Part shown: one piece after another, positions 58,673-64,000 of the stretch
Numbering within the stretch: position 1 is the first letter of the stretch
Layout of the letters: each line of letters opens with the position of its first letter
Source of the DNA: JAWHTC01 sp032586155
Lineage (GTDB): Bacteria; Pseudomonadota; Alphaproteobacteria; Rhodobacterales; Rhodobacteraceae
DNA length: 64,000 nucleotides
NCBI RefSeq assembly: GCF_032586155.1
Contig: NZ_JAWHTC010000004.1
Span: 248,001-312,000 of the forward strand
Direction of reading: 5' to 3'
Notes under the pieces: generated by a model
Seen by the model: the letters and a program-made list of their open reading frames with translations, nothing else
The model's database searches: none
What the model was told of the DNA's origin: nothing
Made by a program: the position numbers and the translations under genes

Positions 58673-58837
58673 AGCGAGTGCGGACTGAAACGCGTTGCCC
58701 GGGGCATCCCCCCCATCGGCGACAGGTGTGTGCACGACAAGCACCGAGAGCGACCCGCCCGGAGTGGCCTTGGCGCATAAGCGCATCGCCACTTCCTGCT
58801 CGTCGCGTGTCGGGGACGTCTGAATGAACGTTGGCAC
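58673..58837 (-). pseudogene. Possible remnant of a minus-strand gene
   Basis: On the minus strand from 58837 to about 58673 an open frame of about 55 codons has consistent G/C third positions and protein-like composition ('SPTRDEQEVAMRLCAKATPGG', then 'LSVLVVHTPVADGGDAPGNAF'). It starts with ATG, then runs without break into the antisense of mccA, where it no longer looks coding. It may be the head of a gene whose rest was lost, or chance in a GC-rich gap. No family is recognised. Confidence 0.25.
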
Positions 58838-59480
58838 GCCGGTTCTGAACGGATTTTGCCACTCGGTCTATACGTGGTCAGCACGGATCGCTCTGGTCGA
58901 GAAGGGTGTGGATTACGCATATGAGGAGATCAACCCGTTTAACCCGGACGAGGCCGAGCGAGGACGGTTGCTGCATCCGTTTCTGCGGGTTCCGGTGCTG
59001 CTTCATGGCGGCGCGAAGTTATTCGAAACAGTGGCAATCCTGACTTATGTCGATGAGGCATTCGAGGGGCCATCCTTGATGCCCGAGAACGGATTGGCGC
59101 GTGCAAGGGCGGTGCAGGTCATGTCGATCACGGATGCCTACGTCTATAAACCATTGGTGCGGCAGGTGTTTTCGCATGGCTGTTATCGAGCTCTGATGGG
59201 GCATGAGTGTGATCCTGACGTCTTGCGGCAGGGGCTTAACACGGCGCCAGTTGTTCTGGACGCGCTGGAGGAGATTGCGGTGGAGGGGCTGGCCTTGAAA
59301 CCCGGTCAGGCTGGGCTGGCGGAGGGTCATCTCTTTTCCCAACTGGATTACTTTGCCATGGTGCGCGAGGGGCGCGAGTTGTTGCGCATGCGGCCCGCTT
59401 TGCGTGCATGGTTCGATGCAATGGCGGAACGCCAGGCGGTTATTGCGACCCGCCCGAATTTGATGAAAGGACTTGAATGA
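58824..59480 (+). CDS. Glutathione S-transferase family protein (first)
   Basis: The 218-residue GST-fold protein has an N-terminal thioredoxin-like domain ('NGFCHSVYTWSARIALVEKGVDYAYEEINPFNPDEAERGRLLHPFLRVPVLLHGGAKLFETVAILTYVDEAF', 8-78), in which 'PVL' and 'FETVAIL' are the glutathione contacts, and a helical C-terminal domain. Cys12 lies near the usual catalytic Cys/Ser position, so beta or omega-like chemistry is possible. The substrate is unknown. The stop overlaps the start of a second GST gene (ATGA). Confidence 0.85.
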   Translation: MNVGTPVLNGFCHSVYTWSARIALVEKGVDYAYEEINPFNPDEAERGRLLHPFLRVPVLLHGGAKLFETVAILTYVDEAFEGPSLMPENGLARARAVQVMSITDAYVYKPLVRQVFSHGCYRALMGHECDPDVLRQGLNTAPVVLDALEEIAVEGLALKPGQAGLAEGHLFSQLDYFAMVREGRELLRMRPALRAWFDAMAERQAVIATRPNLMKGLE

Positions 59481-60148
59481 TGGGTGACGAAATCAGATTG
59501 CATAGCGTGGCTGGGAGCCGGTCATTCAGGGTGCTGTGGCTGCTTTTTGAAATGGGGCTGGAGCCGGAGGTTCTGACCTATGACATCGCCAAGGGCGAGT
59601 TGCGCAGCCCCGAGTTCCAAGGGCTGAGCCCGGCCGGGCGGGTGCCTGTTCTTGAAATCGACAGCAAGGTTCTGTTCGAGTCTGGCGCGATCACGCAATA
59701 CCTGTGTGAAACAAGGCCCGAAGTCGGGTTGGCCCCGGGTGTGGGTGAGGAGGAACGTGAGCATTACCTGACCTGGGTGCACTATGCCGAGACCATTGGC
59801 GTGCTGATTCAGAACCTCAACCTGCAACAGGTGTTCCTGCCCAAGCCTGAGATGCGCTCGCCTACGGTGATCGGGATCGAGGTTAAGCGGCTGGCGATTT
59901 CGCTGAAGCCGCTGGAGCAGATTCTGGCGCAGCAGGACTACCTGCTGAAACGGGGCTTCTCGGCGGCAGACACGATGATGGGGTTCACCCTCGAAAGCGC
60001 GCGCCACTACGTGAAATTCGACCGGTTTCCCAACGTGGCCGCGTATCAGGCGCGGCTTGAGGGCCGGGAGGCCTATCAGAAGGCGCTGAAGGCGGAAGGG
60101 TTGCAGCAGTTTTACGACCGGGACTTTTACGAGGTGCCCGAGGCGTGA
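59477..60148 (+). CDS. Glutathione S-transferase family protein (second)
   Basis: The 223-residue GST-fold protein opens with 'IRLHSVAGSRSFRVLWLLFEMGLEPEVLTYDIAKGELRSPEFQGLSPAGRVPVLEIDSKVLFESGAITQYLCET'. In this, 'S-R-S-F-R-V-L-W-L' carries the N-terminal Ser and 'RVPVL...FESGAI' the glutathione contacts. The C-terminal helices include 'GFSAADTMMGFTLESARHYVKFDRFPNVAAYQARLEGREAYQKAL'. It is not a close paralogue of the first GST. Two GSTs inside a leucine cluster are unusual; they may be passengers or act on an acyl intermediate. Confidence 0.88.
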   Translation: MMGDEIRLHSVAGSRSFRVLWLLFEMGLEPEVLTYDIAKGELRSPEFQGLSPAGRVPVLEIDSKVLFESGAITQYLCETRPEVGLAPGVGEEEREHYLTWVHYAETIGVLIQNLNLQQVFLPKPEMRSPTVIGIEVKRLAISLKPLEQILAQQDYLLKRGFSAADTMMGFTLESARHYVKFDRFPNVAAYQARLEGREAYQKALKAEGLQQFYDRDFYEVPEA

Positions 60149-60167
60149 AGGTGATGGGGCGACAATT

Positions 60168-60192
60168 GAGTATTTTTGGCAAGATGAAGAAG
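60168..60192 (+). repeat. Copy of the dispersed intergenic repeat core
   Basis: GAGTATTTTTGGCAAGATGA-AGAAG lies 14 bases before the hmgL start codon (60206). Its purine-rich end may also help as a ribosome binding site. Confidence 0.45.
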
Positions 60193-60205
60193 TGGGGCTT
60201 GGTTG

Positions 60206-61060
60206 ATGGCTGAACGGATCGAGATATTCGAGATGGGACCCAGGGATGGGTTGCAGAATGAAAAGCGCCAGATTCCGACCGATGAAAAAATCGCGCTGGT
60301 CGATTGCCTGAGCCGGGCAGGGTTCCGGCGCATCGAGGTGGCGAGCTTCGTCAGCCCGAAATGGGTGCCGCAGATGGCGGATTCGGCACAAGTGCTGGCG
60401 GGGATCACGCGGGCCGAGGGCGTGTCCTATGCGGCGCTGACCCCGAACATGCAGGGTTTTGACGGGGCGGTGGCCGCCAAGGCGGACGAGATTGCGGTGT
60501 TCGGATCGGCCTCGGAAGGGTTTTCCAAGGCCAATATCAACGCCACGATTGAAGAAAGCATCGAGCGGTTCGACCCGGTGATCGCGGCGGCGAAAGAGAT
60601 CGGGTTGCCTGTCAGGGGCTATGTTTCCTGCGTGACCGACTGCCCCTATGACGGGCCGACCGATCCGGGCGCGGTGGCGCGGGTGGCCGATTTGTTATGG
60701 AACCGCGGGGTTTACGAGATTTCCCTGGGTGACACGATCGGGCAGGGACGGCCCGAGACGATCGACGCGATGCTGGCGGCGGTTCTGGACGTGGTGCCGG
60801 CAGACAAGCTGGCCGGGCATTACCACGACACGGCGGGTCGGGCGCTGGAAAATATCGAGGCCTCGCTGGCACGGGGGCTGCGGGTGTTCGACGCCGCCGT
60901 GGGGGGCTTGGGGGGGTGTCCTTATGCGCCGGGGGCCAAGGGGAACGTGGCGACCGAGGCGGTACATGATCGTTTGATCGCAATGGGTTACGAGACCGGG
61001 TTGGATCGCGCGGTGCTGGATGAAGCCGGGGCGATGGCACAGGCGATGCGGAATGGGTAG
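60206..61060 (+). CDS. hmgL: Hydroxymethylglutaryl-CoA lyase
   Basis: This enzyme splits HMG-CoA into acetyl-CoA and acetoacetate, the last step of leucine breakdown. The 284-residue TIM-barrel protein shows 'EIFEMGPRDGLQNEKRQIPTDEKIALVDCLSRAGFRRIEVASFVSPKWVPQMAD' (6-60), 'NINATIEESIERFDPVIAAAKEIGLPVRGYVSCVTDCPYDG', 'YEISLGDTIGQG' and the catalytic 'GLGGCPYAPGAKGNVATE' with its conserved Cys. The start at 60206 has GGTTG upstream but a weak ribosome binding site. It is followed by liuC after 60 bases. Confidence 0.97.
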   Translation: MAERIEIFEMGPRDGLQNEKRQIPTDEKIALVDCLSRAGFRRIEVASFVSPKWVPQMADSAQVLAGITRAEGVSYAALTPNMQGFDGAVAAKADEIAVFGSASEGFSKANINATIEESIERFDPVIAAAKEIGLPVRGYVSCVTDCPYDGPTDPGAVARVADLLWNRGVYEISLGDTIGQGRPETIDAMLAAVLDVVPADKLAGHYHDTAGRALENIEASLARGLRVFDAAVGGLGGCPYAPGAKGNVATEAVHDRLIAMGYETGLDRAVLDEAGAMAQAMRNG

Positions 61061-61063
61061 ACA

Positions 61064-61083
61064 CGAGTTTTCGCGAAAACTCG
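61064..61083. repeat. Perfect 20-base palindrome between hmgL and liuC
   Basis: CGAGTTTTCGCGAAAACTCG is a perfect palindrome located 3 bases after the hmgL stop. It could form a small cruciform or hairpin. No T-run follows, so it does not look like a terminator; a processing site or operator is possible. Confidence 0.6.
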
Positions 61084-61120
61084 GCGTGCCGAAGGGCGCG
61101 GAAAGGAAAAGGGAAGTACC

Positions 61121-61903
61121 ATGTATGAGACGTTGAGCATCGAAACCGATGACCGGGGTGTGGCGACGCTGTGGCTGGACCGGGCCGAGAAACACAACGC
61201 CATGTCGGGCGCGATGATCGAAGAGCTTGCCGCGGCCGCAAAGGCATTGGACAACGACGCGGATGTGCGTGTCGTCATTCTTGCCGCAAAGGGCAAGAGT
61301 TTCTGTGCCGGTGGCGATCTGCGCTGGATGCAGGACCAGATGGCCGCCGATGCCGAGACGCGCCGGGCCGAGGCGCGCAAGCTGGCAATGGCGCTTTATG
61401 CGCTGAATACCCTTTCCAAGCCGTTAATCGCCCGGGTGCAGGGTAACGCGTTCGGCGGCGGCATCGGGATGATGTCGGTGGCGGATGTGGCGATTGGGGT
61501 GGACAGCGCCACGTTCGGCCTGACCGAGGTCAAGCTGGGCCTGATCCCGGCGACGATTTCGCCCTATGTTCTGGCCCGAATGGGCGAGGACAAGGCGCGG
61601 CGCGTGTTCATGTCGGCGCGGCTGTTTGGGGCGCAAGAGGCTGAAAAGCTTAATCTTTTGGCGAAGGTTGTGTCCGAAGACGAATTGGACGAAGCGGTCG
61701 AGGCCGAGGTGAAACCCTACCTGAGCGCGGCCCCCGGCGCAGTGGCGGAAAGCAAGCGGCTGGCGCGGATGCTTGGGCCATCCATCACCCCGGAAATCGT
61801 CGATGAAACCATCGACCGGCTGGTGCAAACCTGGGAAGGGGACGAGGCCAAGGAAGGCATCGCAGCCTTCTTCGAAAAGCGCAAGGCGCCGTGGGTTCGT
61901 TAA
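61121..61903 (+). CDS. liuC: Methylglutaconyl-CoA hydratase-like enoyl-CoA hydratase
   Basis: The 260-residue crotonase-fold protein is placed as the enzyme that hydrates 3-methylglutaconyl-CoA to HMG-CoA in leucine degradation. Blocks: 'VATLWLDRAEKHNAMSGAMIEELA', oxyanion-hole 'KSFCAGGDLRWMQDQM', 'IARVQGNAFGGGIGMMSVADVAIGV' and 'FGLTEVKLGLIPATISPYVLARMGE'. The call rests mainly on gene order (mccB-mccA-hmgL-liuC); the fold alone would not give the substrate. GGAAAAGGGAAG precedes the ATG. Confidence 0.9.
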   Translation: MYETLSIETDDRGVATLWLDRAEKHNAMSGAMIEELAAAAKALDNDADVRVVILAAKGKSFCAGGDLRWMQDQMAADAETRRAEARKLAMALYALNTLSKPLIARVQGNAFGGGIGMMSVADVAIGVDSATFGLTEVKLGLIPATISPYVLARMGEDKARRVFMSARLFGAQEAEKLNLLAKVVSEDELDEAVEAEVKPYLSAAPGAVAESKRLARMLGPSITPEIVDETIDRLVQTWEGDEAKEGIAAFFEKRKAPWVR

Positions 61904-62346
61904 CGCACCGCCCCAATGGGTTAATTCATACTTTGGCAAGACATGCGGGTGTATGGAATGCGTCTGGCATCTGTCGGGTATCTGTCCCGCGAACCGTGGG
62001 GCAGGGAGTCCTAAACAAAGAGATTAACTTGGCGTGCGTTGCGATGGTGCTGACGGCCTGCAAGGCCGGTGAGTCGTGGGAATTATCACCGATAAAACCA
62101 ACAAATGGGATGTAGTTTTTCGCTGCTGTGCTTGGAACAGCGGTGAACGTACATCGTCAAACCCGCCTGAACCCCTTGTTTTTCAGGTATTGTGTGCAAT
62201 TGCATACACAAATATCACAGCACACTTTCAGCTTTGAGAATGTGTGCGTGGATCGGTTGACCCTGCCATGGGGCGGGAGTAAACCGACACACAAGATTTC
62301 GCTGCTAATAGGCGTATGAAACATACGCAGGAAGGAGCCAAGATCC
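61904..62346. other. 443-base region upstream of nuoA: nuo promoter region
   Basis: No protein-coding gene or tRNA is recognisable. The half nearer nuoA is AT-rich compared with its surroundings and contains a palindromic site (62190-62211) and a good ribosome binding site (AAGGAG at 62332-62337) before nuoA. A short hairpin GGCCT-GCA-AGGCC lies at 62055-62067. The size suggests a regulated promoter or a small RNA; I see no strong intrinsic terminator. Confidence 0.5.
62190..62211. promoter_or_regulatory. Palindromic operator candidate upstream of nuoA
   Basis: TTGTGT (62190-62195) and ACACAA (62206-62211) are inverted copies, and the ten bases between them hold most of the palindrome TGCAATTGCA. 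The nested symmetry looks like a GntR-type or similar dimeric operator about 135 bases before the nuoA start. Confidence 0.5.
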
Positions 62347-62721
62347 ATGGATCTCGCTGACGGGATGCTCCGGGACTATCTCCCCATTCTCATCTTTATT
62401 GCCATTGCTGTTGCCATTGGCCTTGTCCTCATTCTTGCCGCCGCCGTGCTGGCGGTGCGTCACCCCGATCCTGAAAAGGTGAGTGCGTATGAATGTGGTT
62501 TCAACGCCTTTGACGACGCAAGGATGAAATTTGACGTTCGGTTCTACCTCGTGTCGATCCTGTTCATCATCTTCGACCTTGAAATCGCGATGCTTTTCCC
62601 TTGGGCGGTGGCTTTCAAGGATGTGTCGACCGTCGGCTTCTGGTCGATGATGGTGTTTTTGGCGGTGCTGACCATCGGCTTTGCCTATGAGTGGAAGAAG
62701 GGGGCGCTGGAGTGGTCATGA
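62347..62721 (+). CDS. nuoA: NADH-quinone oxidoreductase subunit A
   Basis: This small membrane subunit of Complex I has 124 residues and three TM segments (about 12-35, 65-87, 96-114). It carries the family signature 'VSAYECGFNAFDDARMKFDVRFYLVSILFIIFDLEIAMLFPWAV', with the conserved Cys and the acidic residues that face the quinone site. It starts the operon, and its stop overlaps nuoB (ATGA). A strong ribosome binding site (AAGGAG) precedes the ATG. Confidence 0.97.
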   Translation: MDLADGMLRDYLPILIFIAIAVAIGLVLILAAAVLAVRHPDPEKVSAYECGFNAFDDARMKFDVRFYLVSILFIIFDLEIAMLFPWAVAFKDVSTVGFWSMMVFLAVLTIGFAYEWKKGALEWS

Positions 62722-63242
62722 GCGATACCGCAATTATCAGCCAGAACCGCGAAGTCAGCACGCAGGAACTGAATGCCGAGCTGCAGGACAAAGGGTTCCT
62801 GCTGACCAACACCGAGGACCTGATCAACTGGGCGCGCACCGGCTCGCTGCACTGGATGACCTTTGGTCTGGCCTGCTGCGCGGTCGAGATGATGCATGCG
62901 TCGATGCCGCGCTATGACCTGGACCGGTTCGGGGTTGCGCCGCGCGCCAGCCCGCGCCAGTCGGATGTAATGATCGTGGCGGGCACGCTGACCAACAAGA
63001 TGGCACCGGCGCTGCGCAAGGTTTACGACCAGATGCCCGAGCCGCGCTACGTGATCTCGATGGGGTCCTGCGCCAATGGCGGGGGCTATTATCACTATAG
63101 CTATAGCGTGGTGCGGGGATGTGACCGGGTTGTGCCGGTCGATATCTACATTCCGGGCTGCCCGCCGACGGCAGAGGCACTGGTTTACGGGTTCCTGCAG
63201 CTGGCACGGAAGATCCGGCGCACGGGTACGATCGCGCGCTGA
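62718..63242 (+). CDS. nuoB: NADH-quinone oxidoreductase subunit B
   Basis: This 174-residue peripheral subunit holds the terminal [4Fe-4S] cluster N2 that passes electrons to quinone. Cluster cysteines are visible in 'FGLACCAVEMMHASMPRYDLDRFG', 'SMGSCANGGGYYHYSYSVVRGCDRVVPVDIYIPGCPPTAEAL', matching the family pattern. The N-terminus before about 40 is species-variable. The start at 62718 overlaps the nuoA stop. Confidence 0.98.
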   Translation: MSDTAIISQNREVSTQELNAELQDKGFLLTNTEDLINWARTGSLHWMTFGLACCAVEMMHASMPRYDLDRFGVAPRASPRQSDVMIVAGTLTNKMAPALRKVYDQMPEPRYVISMGSCANGGGYYHYSYSVVRGCDRVVPVDIYIPGCPPTAEALVYGFLQLARKIRRTGTIAR

Positions 63243-63300
63243 GACGCGCATTGGGGATGTTGACTGCGCATAAGAATTGGCGCGGGAAGGAAAGAGACGG

Positions 63301-63909
63301 ATGAGCGACGCAATGAACGAGCTGGGCGCGCATATCGAGGCCAAGCGCCCGGACTGCGTGCTGGGTTGGGATGTGAGCTTTGGCGAGCTGAATGTCGATG
63401 TAGCACCGAGCGCGATCACCGGGCTGGTCGAGTTTCTGAAAACCGATCGGGAATGTAAATTCTCGACCCTGGTGGACATCACCGGCGTCGATTACCCCGA
63501 GCGGGTCAAGCGCTTCGACGTGGTCTATCATTTCCTGAGCATGTATCAGAACCACCGCATCCGGCTGCGGGTGTCGATCCGCGAAGATGAGATGGTGCCG
63601 TCGGTGGTGGAAACCCACCCGAGCGCCAACTGGTTCGAGCGCGAAGTGTTCGACATGTTCGGCATCATCTTTACCGGCCACCCGGACCTGCGCCGCATCC
63701 TGACCGACTATGGTTTCCGCGGCCATCCGCTGCGCAAGGATTTCCCGACCACCGGCTATACCGAAGTGCGTTACGACGAGGCGCAGAAGCGCGTCGTCTA
63801 TGAACCGGTATCGCTGGTGCAGGAATACCGCCAGTTCGACTTCATGTCCCCGTGGGAGGGTGCCGAATATATCCTTCCGGGTGATGAAAAAGGGGAGGAG
63901 GCGAAATGA
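63301..63909 (+). CDS. nuoC: NADH-quinone oxidoreductase subunit C
   Basis: The 202-residue 30-kDa-type subunit of Complex I bears 'CKFSTLVDITGVDYPERVKRFDVVYHFLSMYQNHRIRLRVSIREDEMVPSVVETHPSANWFEREVFDMFGIIFTGHPDLRRILTDYGFRGHPLRKDFPTTGYTEVRYD', the full family signature. It is a separate gene (not fused to nuoD as in E. coli). AAGGAAAGAGA precedes the ATG. The stop overlaps the nuoD start (ATGA). Confidence 0.97.
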   Translation: MSDAMNELGAHIEAKRPDCVLGWDVSFGELNVDVAPSAITGLVEFLKTDRECKFSTLVDITGVDYPERVKRFDVVYHFLSMYQNHRIRLRVSIREDEMVPSVVETHPSANWFEREVFDMFGIIFTGHPDLRRILTDYGFRGHPLRKDFPTTGYTEVRYDEAQKRVVYEPVSLVQEYRQFDFMSPWEGAEYILPGDEKGEEAK

Positions 63910-64000
63910 TGGACGGCTCCAAGGATTTCAGCGATGCCCTGACCGGCGAACAGCAGATCCGCAACTTCAACATCAACTTTGGCCCGCAGCACCCGGCGGC
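63906..64000 (+). CDS. nuoD: NADH-quinone oxidoreductase subunit D (partial)
   Basis: The first 31 codons are present before the window ends. The frame reads 'DFSDALTGEQQIRNFNINFGPQHPA', where 'N-F-N-x-N-F-G-P-Q-H-P-A' is the N-terminal signature of the 49-kDa subunit that helps form the quinone pocket. Two adjacent ATG codons (63906, 63909) are possible starts; GAGGAGG lies just upstream. Confidence 0.95.
   Translation, partial: MMDGSKDFSDALTGEQQIRNFNINFGPQHPA

Noticed and set aside
62055..62067. GGCCT-GCA-AGGCC hairpin as a possible terminator of liuC
   Set aside because: Only five pairs with no T-run; it is also about 150 bases from the stop.

Overview
The window is a stretch of high-GC chromosome from an alphaproteobacterium, most likely a marine member of the Rhodobacteraceae (Roseobacter group). 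This rests on gene content and gene order: a DddQ-like cupin, pntAB, a leucine catabolic cluster, an RTX/Hint secreted protein and a nuoABCD run with ATGA overlaps. It also rests on short intergenic repeats of a kind I associate with that family from memory. I saw no rRNA, tRNA, CRISPR array, prophage, transposase or defence island. It reads as a gene-dense core chromosome with a few degraded genes.

Layout. 1-3.1 kb: end of proS, a truncated serine-hydrolase remnant, a DUF2937 protein and lolC-lolD. 3.3-8.5 kb (minus strand): small membrane proteins, an SDR, a DddQ-like DMSP-lyase-family cupin and pepN. 8.7-10.9 kb: malate synthase G. 10.9-12.2 kb: a DUF378 protein and two fasciclin-domain proteins. 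12.4-13.8 kb: a PuuR-like regulator with a PuuD-like amidase. 14.1-18.3 kb: a small secreted protein, a CadC-like winged-helix/TPR regulator and an RTX-Hint protein. 18.5-22.6 kb (minus): kynA, kynU, a YjbR protein, an SDR and a Tat-exported rhodanese. 22.8-29.8 kb (plus): a second rhodanese, a methyltransferase-like membrane protein, pntAB, an enoyl-CoA hydratase, a thioesterase and a DUF3422 protein. 29.8-41.4 kb: a GMC oxidoreductase and a dipeptide-type ABC system (permeases and binding protein on minus, fused double ATPase on plus), then a 58-residue exported protein and three M20 peptidases/amidohydrolases. 41.4-48.2 kb: a GT51-like fragment, moaA, a lipoprotein, an AlkD-like protein, a PNPOx-like protein, glmS and glmU. 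48.3-50.2 kb: gph and a DegT-family aminotransferase. 50.4-61.9 kb: the leucine/isovalerate cluster (ivd, mccB, mccA, hmgL, liuC), interrupted by small genes including a nuclease, an ASCH protein and a macro-domain protein. 62.3-64 kb: start of the nuo (Complex I) operon.

How the genes fit together. Several pathways funnel into acetyl-CoA and central metabolism. The liu cluster degrades leucine, KynA-KynU opens tryptophan catabolism, and malate synthase G assimilates glyoxylate with acetyl-CoA. Transhydrogenase (pntAB) and Complex I (nuo) handle NAD(P)H. The ABC transporter with three M20 hydrolases looks like uptake and deacylation of peptides or N-acyl amino acids. glmS-glmU supplies UDP-GlcNAc for the envelope.

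Non-coding signals that stand out are: a 17-bp-arm hairpin whose loop is a textbook G-quadruplex on the minus strand (27019-27067); a dispersed intergenic repeat family with one inverted pair (50234-50329); a second two-copy palindromic repeat; candidate operators upstream of kynU, ivd and nuoA; and several strong intrinsic terminators. All family assignments come from motif recognition by eye; no database search was run.
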